Shown: in pieces, positions 33,926 to 42,779 of the stretch
How the letters are laid out: each line of letters begins with the position of its first letter
How positions within the stretch are numbered: the first letter of the stretch is position 1
Assembly (NCBI GenBank): GCA_948330435.1
Contig: CAOJBY010000019.1
Coordinates: 4,501-68,500 of the forward strand
Length of the DNA stretch: 64,000 nucleotides
Reading direction: 5' to 3'
Source: an uncultured Lachnoclostridium sp.
GTDB taxonomy: Bacteria; Bacillota; Clostridia; Lachnospirales; Lachnospiraceae
Translations under genes and position numbers: made by a program
The notes under the pieces: generated by a model
The model's database searches: none
What the model was told of the DNA's origin: nothing
Seen by the model: the letters and a program-made list of their open reading frames with translations, nothing else

Positions 33926-36211
33926 CTATCCCTTATAATAATTAATCAGGCACCCTTTCAATATGATCTCACGTTCATCATCTGTAAGGGCTCCCAGGCG
34001 AAGCGTTACCTCCCTGCCCTGTTCTCCATTCACATAAGCCTTTATCTCACTCTGCTTTTCCTCAATCCCTTTTCGAATCTCAGGAACAAACAGGAAATCT
34101 CCCTTGGTAAAGGGCAACTCTCCCTCATCAATCAGGAATGGCAGCATACCCCAGTTAATCAGGTTGGAGCGATAACGCTTGGTGGCGTAGGAATTGGAAA
34201 TATTTGCCCAGCCGCCCAGCACCTTCTGGCAGGAAGCCGCCTGCTCTCTGGCGGAACCATCTCCTGGCTTCACGGCAAAAATAGTACTTCCCACACCTAC
34301 ATTTGTCTTGTCCACACCCGGATACCAGGAATCCAAAGCCTTAAAGATCTCTTTCAGCTCCGGAACCGCCTCTGCCGGACACTCGCCTGCCTCAATCGCT
34401 TTCTGAGCCACCTGGATCTCCTTGGCAAGTCCCACATAAGCAGGATCCTTTCTGGAGAGCGTAAACTCCGCAAGTCCCAGAGGATTGGAGCGATAGGAAG
34501 AAGTCTCACCGGAGGGAATCAGTTCGTCCGTAGTGGTAACCGGATCATGAATCTCAGATACTACTTTCAGAATCATATGCTCCGGCAACGCAGGCATTGC
34601 CGGCCAATCCTTGATATTGGGGCCAAACTTAATCTCTACATCCGGATCTGCAACGCCTTTGCTGTCAAATACCCGGTTCTCATAAATCTTACTGTCAAAG
34701 AAATATCTTGGATTCGTATATTTTACATCAACCTCCGTAGCCGCTGTCAAGTAGCCCTTATTGGCTGCCGTAGCCGCAATAGACCGTGCATCCATCAGTG
34801 CCACGGACGCAATCTGTCCATTCTGAAGCTTGGAACCCTCCCGGTTGGGGAAGTTTCTGGTTGAATGGCGGATACTGAATCCGTTGTTGGAGGGCGTGTC
34901 ACCGGCTCCAAAGCATGGGCCGCAGAAAGCCGTCTTCATAACGGCCCCCGTCTCCATAAGGGTTGCCGCTGCTCCATTCTTTACCAGTTCCATATACACC
35001 GGCATACTGGCCGGATACACGCTTAAGGTAAACTCGTCTGGTCCAATGCTGGCACCTTTCAGAATATCAGCTGCCGCACAGATATTTTCAAAACCGCCGC
35101 CCGCACAGCCTGCGATAATACCCTGATCCACATACAGCTTTCCGTCACGAATCTTGTCTGTCAGCCGGAAGTCTACCGCATCTCCCAGGCTTACCAGTGC
35201 CTTTTTCTCCACATCACGAAGAATATCCTCCAGATTCTCCTTTACCTCCTCGATAGTATAGGTATTGCTGGGATGGAAAGGCATGGCGATCATAGGCTTA
35301 ATAGCACTCAGATCCACATAAATCATGCCGTCATAGTAAACGGCCGTTCCCGGCTTCAATTCCGCATAGTCTTCACTTCTGCCGTGAGTCTCATAGAACT
35401 CCCTAATCACGTCATCCGTCTTCCAGATAGAGGACAGACAGGTGGTCTCTGTGGTCATTACATCGATTCCAATCCGGAAATCAGCACTTAAGTTCTCCAC
35501 TCCGTCGCCGATGAACTCCATCACCTTGTTATTTACATAGCCTTTTTCAAACACGGCACCGATAATAGCCAGAGCCACATCCTGTGGACCTACGCCTTTC
35601 TGAGGTTCCCCTGTCAGGTAAACACCTACTATGCCCGGCATAGGAATATCATAGGTCTTGTTAAGAAGCTGCTTCACCAGCTCCGGTCCGCCCTCTCCCA
35701 TGGCCATAGTGCCAAGAGCTCCGTAACGGGTATGGCTGTCAGAGCCGAGAATCATCTTTCCCCCTGCTGCCAGCATCTCACGGGCAAACTGATGGATCAC
35801 CGCCTGATGAGGAGGAACATATACACCGCCATATTTCTTGGCACAGGTAAGACCGTACATATGGTCGTCCTCATTGATGGTTCCGCCCACTGCACAAAGG
35901 CTGTTGTGGCAGTTGGTCAGCACATAGGGAATGGGAAACTTCTCTAACCCCGATGCACGGGCAGTCTGAATAATTCCCACAAAGGTGATATCATGGGATG
36001 TCAGCTTATCAAACTTAATCTCCAGTTTTTCCATATTGCCAGATGTATTGTGTGCTTCTAAAATTCCATAAGCAATAGTCTGCTTCTTCGCCTCCTCCTT
36101 CGAGGGTGCCTTGCCAAGCCTGCTCTCCAGAACACTTACCGCATCCTTACTGTCCGGAATAATCTCCGTCCCATTCAGCACATAGGCTCCGCCTTCAAAC
36201 AATTGAATCAT
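33926..36211 (-). CDS. Aconitase-superfamily hydratase (YbhJ-like)
   Basis: 761 residues from ATG 36211 (AGGAGG upstream; the frame is open to 36238 but that lies in the structured repeat). Aconitase-type [4Fe-4S] enzyme: cysteine ligands in TTCLSS and FCGPCFGAGD; substrate-binding GSDSHTRYGALGTMAMGEGG and C-terminal swivel domain NISNSYATKRYRSNLINWG. Length and the early TNCHNSLCAVGG motif match the uncharacterised hydratase group that includes E. coli YbhJ rather than AcnA or LeuC. Substrate unknown. Single-gene unit behind copy 2 of the repeat. Confidence 0.85.
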   Translation of the reverse strand: MIQLFEGGAYVLNGTEIIPDSKDAVSVLESRLGKAPSKEEAKKQTIAYGILEAHNTSGNMEKLEIKFDKLTSHDITFVGIIQTARASGLEKFPIPYVLTNCHNSLCAVGGTINEDDHMYGLTCAKKYGGVYVPPHQAVIHQFAREMLAAGGKMILGSDSHTRYGALGTMAMGEGGPELVKQLLNKTYDIPMPGIVGVYLTGEPQKGVGPQDVALAIIGAVFEKGYVNNKVMEFIGDGVENLSADFRIGIDVMTTETTCLSSIWKTDDVIREFYETHGRSEDYAELKPGTAVYYDGMIYVDLSAIKPMIAMPFHPSNTYTIEEVKENLEDILRDVEKKALVSLGDAVDFRLTDKIRDGKLYVDQGIIAGCAGGGFENICAAADILKGASIGPDEFTLSVYPASMPVYMELVKNGAAATLMETGAVMKTAFCGPCFGAGDTPSNNGFSIRHSTRNFPNREGSKLQNGQIASVALMDARSIAATAANKGYLTAATEVDVKYTNPRYFFDSKIYENRVFDSKGVADPDVEIKFGPNIKDWPAMPALPEHMILKVVSEIHDPVTTTDELIPSGETSSYRSNPLGLAEFTLSRKDPAYVGLAKEIQVAQKAIEAGECPAEAVPELKEIFKALDSWYPGVDKTNVGVGSTIFAVKPGDGSAREQAASCQKVLGGWANISNSYATKRYRSNLINWGMLPFLIDEGELPFTKGDFLFVPEIRKGIEEKQSEIKAYVNGEQGREVTLRLGALTDDEREIILKGCLINYYKG

Positions 36212-36228
36212 AATGCTCCTCCTATTCG

Positions 36229-36339
36229 AGTACCGCAATATTCAATTCGTACACCTTTATATAGATCAATTTCCAGCCACAAAAGCATGTGTCTGTAAAT
36301 CGATCTGTGCACGAATTGAATATTGCTGTTTTCAGTACC
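36229..36339 (-). repeat. RBS-proximal structured repeat, copy 2 (before the hydratase gene)
   Basis: Minus-strand reading: outer stem of 16 perfect pairs (36235-36250 with 36311-36326), inner stem of 10 pairs with one G-T (36263-36272 with 36297-36306), and an apical CACA/TGTG hairpin. The flanks are AGTACC on both sides (36229-36234 and 36334-36339). The near end is 10 bases from the Shine-Dalgarno of the hydratase gene. Since no other gene precedes it closely on this strand, the repeat probably lies in the 5' leader. Confidence 0.88.
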
Positions 36340-36378
36340 ACTAATTTATTATAAATAGCCCCGCCCAAGATTGCAAGT

Positions 36379-39003
36379 TTATTCTGGCAGAATTTCCGCC
36401 TGCTGAAGATTCTTCTCCTGATTTTCTGCTGCGATCTCCTCTTTGGCGGCCTCCGGGAAAATAATTGTTATTTTGAATAAATCTCCGTCCAGATAGATAT
36501 CAAAGCTTCCTTTCTGCAGCTCCGTCAGCGTCTTGGCGATGGAAAGCCCAAGGCCGCTTCCCTCCGTACTTCTTGCCACATCTCCACGGATAAAACGCTC
36601 CGTCAGCTCCCCTGCCTGAATATTCAGAGGCTGCTCTGAAATGTTCTTAATATGGAACCGCACCATATGCCCCACTACTGTTAGTTCCACATAAACTCTC
36701 GTCCTGGGCATAGCGTATTTTGCCACATTTCCATATACATTTTCGAGAATCCGCCAGATTCTGCGGCCATCCGCCTCAATAATGACTGGCTCTTTCGGCA
36801 AATTCACCACAAGCTGCAGCTCTCGATCCTCAAACTTCTCACTGAATTCACCGTTTGTCTGATTAATAAGCTCCTGAAAATTAATTCTTACAAGTTCAAG
36901 CTTCACATTTCCAGAGCTAATCTTGGAAGCCTCCACAAGATCATCCGTCAGATGCTTTAATCGTTGAGACTTATCCTCCAGAATTGCAATGTAATTCTTT
37001 GCCCGTTCATTCTGGATATCCTCCCGCTTCAGCAAATCCACATAATTGATAATGGAGGTAAGGGGTGTCTTAATATCATGGGACACATTGGTAATCAGAT
37101 CTGTTTTCAGCCTCTCATCTTTTACGCTCTGTTCCACTGCTGTGGAAAGCCCCTCTCCAATGTGATTGATCGCTTCCGCCATTAGCAGACTGTCTCCGGA
37201 AAGCTTTTCCGTGGCAATCTGATGATTCAGATCTCCTTCGGAAATCTTCCGAATTCCATCCAGTACATTCTTACGCTGCTGGGCCTGCTGTAACAAAATC
37301 ACCCCCGCCGCAATATCAAAAATAATAATCAGTAAAAATCCAAAGGTTCCAAGAAGCAGCAATAACCCATTGCCTATCAAAAATATCCCATAGGACAACA
37401 TCACTCTCGTAGTCACTTTCCAATTTCGCACCACACGGTAGCAGCTATTCAAGATTTTATGAAGCACACTGTTGTTCCAAAGAGTCCTGGTCTTAATCCG
37501 CCTTACCAGACTCAAGTAGCCCCAGAGGAAAATGAAATTCAGTGCAAAGGTAATCACCCCGCCGAAGACTCCCGCCTCCCAGATACCGGCTACTCTGTCG
37601 TACAGCATAGCTCCCGCAAGAAGAACCAGCCATGCAGGGAGCACCAGCAATAGTACGGCTCCTTCTGTCTGAATCCGGTCAAAACCGTTAAGCCGAACGC
37701 TTTTGTCCTCTTCTTCTGTTCCTCTTCCCGTTGCCAATGTGAGATACACAAGGGTCAGGAGATACAAAATTCCTCCCAAAAGCACTCCATATATGGCCAG
37801 GCGGCTGATAGGCCGAATCTCCTCATATTGCTGCTTGTAAGCCTGCAGATTATCACTTGCCACATAACTGGGATCAATCATAATCGCCAGAATATAATTT
37901 CCATCCACCGACATGGGGTAATCTTTCAGATAACTGCTGATCTCACTTAAAGAAATGGGCATGTGGCTGGATTCAAAACTCATATCAGAACTGTCAAAGA
38001 TCAGGAAATCCGGATGCTTCCGAATATAAGACAAGATACTGTCCCGATCCGATATCTCCGTATCTCCAAAGCTTTTGATATTCGTAACAGTTTTCTGCTC
38101 ATAATCCTGTTTTGTCAGCCGTGTCACACTCTCCGGCAGCACCAGATACCGCATATTAGTCATACTGGGGCTGAACAGCTCCAGGTTCTCTTTATAGGAA
38201 TAAAAATCATTGTAAATATCACCCAGGACGCTTTCCAGTGCTCCGTATATCTCCTGAAGTTCCTGGGTGGATAATCTCTGGGACTCTGCATAGTCAATAA
38301 TGCTGTCATATTCCGCCGGAGCATAACGCTCGTCTATGGCCATGAACTCCTCCACGTTCTGGATCACTGCCTGCCCAAATATGCCCTCCACTTCTTCCGC
38401 AAAAGCCTCCGACCCGTCCCCGGCCACAAACTCCTCATCCGTTTCTATATCGGAGTTCTCCTCCATGCTCTCCTCAATATAAGAGAGGGCTTCATCATAA
38501 GATACGGAAACAGAAGCCACTGCCGTCCCACCGTCATAGATAGCCTGCTCCGTATAATTCATGGAGCTTTTGGAGATATAACCCACCTTTCCATCATCAT
38601 AGGTTATCTTAAGCAGTGTACTGTATTCGCACCCATCCAGAGACCAGTTCAAAAGATCCGTCAGTTTATAGCAGAGACCTCCGTCCTCTGCTTTTGTGTG
38701 CAAAATCTGATTCTCAGATGCATACTCCTGAACATTTAAAACCAATGACGCATCATAGGCACCATCTTTCTCAAATTTACTCTCCCGGCTTGCCGCACGG
38801 ATGCAGCGGTGAATCTGTTCTCTCACTTCTCCCTGAAAATACGCCGTATTCTCAAAGGTTTCATCCTCCTGCAGTGCCCGAAACCCATTATTTCCCACAT
38901 AAAACATGCTGACGGCAATGGACAGCACCAGCACAACCGCACAAACCTGATTTAAAATAAGGGCAAGAGCTTTCCAGCCCCTGGAATATTCCCATCGTCT
39001 CAT
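36379..39003 (-). CDS. Large sensor histidine kinase
   Basis: 874 residues. An N-terminal transmembrane helix (about 14-37), a very large extracellular region (about 40-395), then a cluster of about five transmembrane helices (about 395-590) before the kinase domain. Phospho-acceptor His in NVSHDIKTPLTSIINY (about residue 645); ATPase G2 box GSGLGLSIAKTL; the N box reads ENVYGNVAKYA, a variant of the usual NLxxNAxKY. C-terminal Gln/Glu-rich tail. Partner regulator ends 2 bases upstream. The multi-helix membrane block suggests sensing inside the membrane, as in cell-envelope stress kinases. Confidence 0.92.
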   Translation of the reverse strand: MRRWEYSRGWKALALILNQVCAVVLVLSIAVSMFYVGNNGFRALQEDETFENTAYFQGEVREQIHRCIRAASRESKFEKDGAYDASLVLNVQEYASENQILHTKAEDGGLCYKLTDLLNWSLDGCEYSTLLKITYDDGKVGYISKSSMNYTEQAIYDGGTAVASVSVSYDEALSYIEESMEENSDIETDEEFVAGDGSEAFAEEVEGIFGQAVIQNVEEFMAIDERYAPAEYDSIIDYAESQRLSTQELQEIYGALESVLGDIYNDFYSYKENLELFSPSMTNMRYLVLPESVTRLTKQDYEQKTVTNIKSFGDTEISDRDSILSYIRKHPDFLIFDSSDMSFESSHMPISLSEISSYLKDYPMSVDGNYILAIMIDPSYVASDNLQAYKQQYEEIRPISRLAIYGVLLGGILYLLTLVYLTLATGRGTEEEDKSVRLNGFDRIQTEGAVLLLVLPAWLVLLAGAMLYDRVAGIWEAGVFGGVITFALNFIFLWGYLSLVRRIKTRTLWNNSVLHKILNSCYRVVRNWKVTTRVMLSYGIFLIGNGLLLLLGTFGFLLIIIFDIAAGVILLQQAQQRKNVLDGIRKISEGDLNHQIATEKLSGDSLLMAEAINHIGEGLSTAVEQSVKDERLKTDLITNVSHDIKTPLTSIINYVDLLKREDIQNERAKNYIAILEDKSQRLKHLTDDLVEASKISSGNVKLELVRINFQELINQTNGEFSEKFEDRELQLVVNLPKEPVIIEADGRRIWRILENVYGNVAKYAMPRTRVYVELTVVGHMVRFHIKNISEQPLNIQAGELTERFIRGDVARSTEGSGLGLSIAKTLTELQKGSFDIYLDGDLFKITIIFPEAAKEEIAAENQEKNLQQAEILPE

Positions 39004-39005
39004 TC

Positions 39006-39704
39006 CTACAGCTTCTCCACTTTATAGCCGATTCCCCACACTACTTTAAGGTAGCGGGGTTCTTTTGCGTTGATCTCAATCTTTTCACGAATATGACGGA
39101 TGTGCACCGCCACTGTGTTATCCGCCCCGATGGCATCCTCATTCCAGATGCTCTCGTAAATCTGGTTGATGGAAAATACCTTTCCCTGATTTTTCACCAG
39201 AAGAAGCAGGATATTGTACTCAATAGGTGTCAGCTTTACCGGCTCACCGTCTACGGTTACTTCTTTTAAATCGTCGTTCATCACCAGACCGCCGGTCTGA
39301 TAGACTTTATGAGCATCCTCCGCTGCGTTGCCAAGCTTTGTGTAACGGCGAAGCTGAGATTTCACACGGGCCACCAGTTCCAGAGGATTGAAAGGCTTCG
39401 TCACATAATCGTCGGCCCCGATATTTAAACCCAGAATCTTGTCCGCATCCTCAGATTTAGCAGACAGAATGATAATGGGAATGCTGCTCTTTTCCCGAAT
39501 CTTCAGAGTGGCTCGAAGACCATCCAGCTTGGGCATCATGATATCAATAATGAGCAGCTGTATCTCATGCTTCTCCATCATACTGACTGCCTGAAGACCG
39601 TCATAGGCCTTTAGAATGTGGTAACCCTCCTGAGACAGATAGATATCTATGGCGTCCACAATTTCTTTGTCATCATCACATACTAAAACGGTATTTGTAT
39701 TCAT
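39006..39704 (-). CDS. Response regulator, OmpR/PhoB family (third two-component system)
   Basis: 232 residues from ATG 39704, which has AGAGG at 8-base spacing; the ATG codons at 39725 and 39710 are too near or lack a site. Receiver Asp in LLIIDIMMPKLDGL; conserved DDYVTKPFNPLELVARV; winged helix with SINQIYESIWNEDAIGADN and VVWGIGYKVEKL at the C-terminus. First gene of the pair with the 874-residue kinase. Confidence 0.93.
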   Translation of the reverse strand: MNTNTVLVCDDDKEIVDAIDIYLSQEGYHILKAYDGLQAVSMMEKHEIQLLIIDIMMPKLDGLRATLKIREKSSIPIIILSAKSEDADKILGLNIGADDYVTKPFNPLELVARVKSQLRRYTKLGNAAEDAHKVYQTGGLVMNDDLKEVTVDGEPVKLTPIEYNILLLLVKNQGKVFSINQIYESIWNEDAIGADNTVAVHIRHIREKIEINAKEPRYLKVVWGIGYKVEKL

Positions 39705-39814
39705 CTTCATCACCTCTGCTCCCATTTTACCGATTCTTCCTGATTATAACAAGGCTTTTTTAAGTTCTATGGGAAGTAATTCTTAAGAATTTGTTACTAT
39801 TTTGCTTTATATAT

Positions 39815-39856
39815 AAAAAGGGAGAGAATCAGATGTTAATGCCATCCGTTCTCTCC
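39815..39856 (-). terminator. Terminator after degV
   Basis: GGAGAGAA and TTCTCTCC pair on the minus strand, with an inner GATG/CATC stem, followed by CCTTTTTATA. Lies 16 bases after the degV stop at 39872. Confidence 0.8.
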
Positions 39857-39871
39857 TATTGTCTCATATTG

Positions 39872-40756
39872 TTATTTTAGATACTCCGCATACTTTTCTT
39901 CACTGGCACTTAGAAATACGATTCCAATGATCCCCGGGCCCGTGTGTGCTCCGATTGCACAGCCCACCTGGGATTCTATGATCTTCTTACAATGGTATTT
40001 TTCCTCCAGCATTTCTTTCACCTTGGCACAGACTTCTGGATCGTTGCCGTGGACAATGCCTATCTCCTGCTTTTCCAGGCCTACTCCCCGTTCGCCTACG
40101 ATCTCCACACAGCGTTTCAGAGATTTCATCCGTCCCCGAACTTTTTCAATGGCTACCAGGGCTCCGTCATCGTTTACCTCAATGATGGGCTTCAAATCCA
40201 GCACTCCGCCCAGTACAGCGGAGGTTTTGCTTAAGCGTCCGCCCTTGTACAGATATTCCAGCGTATCTACGGTTACAATGTGCTCCATATTGTCAAAGAA
40301 ATACCGGGCCGCTTCCACAATCAGCTCCTTGGGTGCTCCATTCTCCTGCATACGAAGAAGCTTTATAACACCCAGTCCAAAACCCATGGATGCACACTTG
40401 GAATCCACAATGGTAATCTGGAAATCCGGATATTCTTCCAGAAGCTCCTCCTTAGCCAGATTGGCCGCATTAAATGTTCCGGCAATTCCGGTGGAAAAAC
40501 ACAGATAAAGAACTTCGTCGCCTGCCTTTGCATAGGTTTCAAAATTCTCCCGGAACATAAATTGGTTAATGTGGTAGGTCTTAATCTCCGCCCCCTCTGC
40601 CTGAATACGATAAAAATCCTTTGGCATAATCGTTTTTCCGTCAAAATAGTCGGTACCATTGATGGTCACAGGTGTAGGTATTACGTGAAGCTGATATTTC
40701 TCAATAATTTCTTTGGGCAAATCCGTTGCCGAATCCGTAACAATCTTAAAAGCCAT
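39872..40756 (-). CDS. DegV-family fatty-acid-binding protein
   Basis: 294 residues. N-terminal VTDSATDLP motif and central YLCFSTGIAGTFNAA (the SGLSGTY-like loop) match DegV proteins, which bind the carboxylate of a fatty acid; some (FakB) feed a fatty acid kinase. No FakA is in this window. The RBS (AGGAGG) overlaps the nadE stop region; gap of 10 bases. Last gene of the murB-to-degV run before a terminator. Confidence 0.93.
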   Translation of the reverse strand: MAFKIVTDSATDLPKEIIEKYQLHVIPTPVTINGTDYFDGKTIMPKDFYRIQAEGAEIKTYHINQFMFRENFETYAKAGDEVLYLCFSTGIAGTFNAANLAKEELLEEYPDFQITIVDSKCASMGFGLGVIKLLRMQENGAPKELIVEAARYFFDNMEHIVTVDTLEYLYKGGRLSKTSAVLGGVLDLKPIIEVNDDGALVAIEKVRGRMKSLKRCVEIVGERGVGLEKQEIGIVHGNDPEVCAKVKEMLEEKYHCKKIIESQVGCAIGAHTGPGIIGIVFLSASEEKYAEYLK

Positions 40757-40766
40757 CTTTATCCTC

Positions 40767-42704
40767 CTATTCCAGTTCCGTAAGCTCCTCTAACTCTTTC
40801 AGCCAGATATCGCCACAGGCATCGCTGGGCATCCGCAGATCACCTCTGGGCGATACTGCCACGCTTCCCACTTTCGGGCCGTCCGGCAGACAGGAACGCT
40901 TAAACTGCTGTGCAAAAAATCTTTTATAAAAGGTGCGAAGCCATTTTAATATAACTGCTTCCTCATAAACATTCTCGAATGCCAGCTTTGCCAGTCGATA
41001 GATCTTAGACGGTGAAAAGCCAAACCGCAGAACATAATACAAGAAGAAGTCGTGCAGTTCATACGGCCCCACTAAGTCCTCCGTTTTCTGAGAGATACTT
41101 CCGTCCTTTGGCGGCAGCAGTTCCGGGCTGACCGGTGTATCCAGCACATCCCGCAGAACTTTGGAAAGCTCAGCATCCCCACATGTATCCGCATAGTACC
41201 GCACCAGGTGACGCACCAGGGTCTTGGGGACTCCCCCGTTTACCCCATACATGGACATGTGGTCTCCGTTGTAAGTCGCCCATCCAAGTGCCAGCTCGGA
41301 CATATCACCCGTTCCCACTACCAGACCGTCATTCTGGTTGGCAATATCCATTAAAACCTGGGTTCTCTCTCTGGCCTGAGCATTCTCATAGGTTATGTCA
41401 TGTCTCTCCGGATCCTGTCCAATATCCCAGAAATGAGCCATAACCGTCTCCTTGATATCCACTTCACGAAGCGTAGCTCCCAGCTTCCTTGTAAGCTCAC
41501 AGGCATTCTCATAGGTTCGATCTGTGGTGCCAAAGCAGGGCATGGTCACGCTGATAATCTGCTCCCTGGGGAGGGACAGATAGTCAAATGCCTTTGCCGT
41601 CACCAACAGTGCCAGTGTGGAATCCAGGCCACCGGAGATTCCCACAACGGCTGTCCAACATCCCGTGTGCTCCAGTCGCTTTTTAAGCCCCATAGCCTGA
41701 ATGGAAAGAATCTCCTCACAGCGGCGTTCCCGATCCTCTTTACTGGCCGGAACAAAAGGCATGGGATCCATCCTGCGTTCCAGCCTGGTTTCCTGCATAT
41801 TCAGATGAAAGCCTACTTCCGCATAGCTGTCATCATTTTTCACGGAAAATGTATTCATCCGCCTGCGTTCTCCAGCCAAGCGGAATACATCAATATCTCC
41901 ATAGGTGATTTCATTGGAAAAACGTTCCGAACGACTTAAGATAACTCCATTTTCCGCAATCAGATTCCGCCCTCCAAACACCATGTCCTGGGTGGACTCC
42001 CCCTCTCCCGCATTGGCATAGAGATATCCGCATACCAGCCTTGCGGATTGACTGGCTATCAACTCCTCACGATAACGGTCCTTTCCAATGATCTCGTCAC
42101 TGGCAGAACAGTTGACAATCACCGTAGCCCCCGTCAGGGCATGACGCACGCTTGGCGGTATAGGAACCCACAGATCCTCACAGATCTCCGCAGCCACCAC
42201 AAGTTGCGGCAACTCCGCACAGGCAAATATCATATCTGTGCCAAAGATTACGTAGTCCTCCTCTTCGGTTCCCCGTCCAAGCCATACATATTCCGTTTCC
42301 TGATTTCCCTGTGCAAAATGACGTAGTTCATAGAACTCCCCATAATTGGGCAGGTGAGTCTTGGGGACCATTCCCAGAATCTCTCCCCTGTTCAATACCG
42401 CCGCCACGTTATAGAGCTTGCCCTGCTTTTCCCAGGGAAGCCCCACAAATACCAGTGCGTCCAAATCTTTTGTAGCATCAGCCACGGCAAACAGGGCTTC
42501 TCTTGCCCCTCTTAAAAGTGATTCCTGAGAAAATAAATCACCACAGGTATAGCCGGTTATACATAGTTCCGGAAAAACAATAATCTTTGCACCTTTCTCA
42601 GCCGCTTCTTTCATTAAGCGTATAATCTCTGCTCCGTTATATTCCGGCTGAGCCACCCGAATCTTTGGCGTTATGGCCGCCGTCTTTACAAATCCATGCT
42701 TCAT
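40767..42704 (-). CDS. nadE: Glutamine-dependent NAD+ synthetase
   Basis: 645 residues from ATG 42704 (6 bases after AGGAGG; ATG 42710 is too close). N-terminal nitrilase-like glutaminase with the triad in FPELCITGYTCGDLF (Glu), PKTHLPNYGEFYE (Lys) and AEICEDLWVP (Cys); C-terminal ATP-pyrophosphatase synthetase with P-loop GISGGLDSTLAL. Makes NAD from nicotinate adenine dinucleotide using glutamine nitrogen. The Shine-Dalgarno follows copy 4 of the repeat at 42722. Confidence 0.97.
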   Translation of the reverse strand: MKHGFVKTAAITPKIRVAQPEYNGAEIIRLMKEAAEKGAKIIVFPELCITGYTCGDLFSQESLLRGAREALFAVADATKDLDALVFVGLPWEKQGKLYNVAAVLNRGEILGMVPKTHLPNYGEFYELRHFAQGNQETEYVWLGRGTEEEDYVIFGTDMIFACAELPQLVVAAEICEDLWVPIPPSVRHALTGATVIVNCSASDEIIGKDRYREELIASQSARLVCGYLYANAGEGESTQDMVFGGRNLIAENGVILSRSERFSNEITYGDIDVFRLAGERRRMNTFSVKNDDSYAEVGFHLNMQETRLERRMDPMPFVPASKEDRERRCEEILSIQAMGLKKRLEHTGCWTAVVGISGGLDSTLALLVTAKAFDYLSLPREQIISVTMPCFGTTDRTYENACELTRKLGATLREVDIKETVMAHFWDIGQDPERHDITYENAQARERTQVLMDIANQNDGLVVGTGDMSELALGWATYNGDHMSMYGVNGGVPKTLVRHLVRYYADTCGDAELSKVLRDVLDTPVSPELLPPKDGSISQKTEDLVGPYELHDFFLYYVLRFGFSPSKIYRLAKLAFENVYEEAVILKWLRTFYKRFFAQQFKRSCLPDGPKVGSVAVSPRGDLRMPSDACGDIWLKELEELTELE

Positions 42705-42721
42705 ATCCATCCTCCTATTTT

Positions 42722-42774
42722 AAGTTCCGCAATCTTCCTTCTGGCACTGTCGGAAGATTGCTGTTTTAAGTTCC
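42722..42774 (-). repeat. RBS-proximal repeat, copy 4 (short form, between hslO and nadE)
   Basis: GCAATCTTCC (42729-42738) pairs perfectly with GGAAGATTGC (42752-42761). AAGTTCC stands on each side (42722-42728 and 42768-42774). The 13-base loop is TTCTGGCACTGTC on the plus strand; TTCTGGCACTG is also in copy 3, at the edge of its core. The short form therefore looks like a copy that has lost the inner stems. Confidence 0.85.
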
Positions 42775-42779
42775 CGAAG

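Noticed and set aside
33842..34864. 340-codon plus-strand open frame opposite the hydratase gene
   Set aside because: Opposite an aconitase-family gene with clear cysteine ligands; composition is arbitrary and no RBS is seen.
40757..40766. CGGAACTGGAATAGGAGG before degV as a fifth member of the repeat family
   Set aside because: Bases match the border by chance through the nadE stop codon plus the RBS; there is no stem on the other side. For the same reason I did not count AATAGGAGG as part of the repeat.
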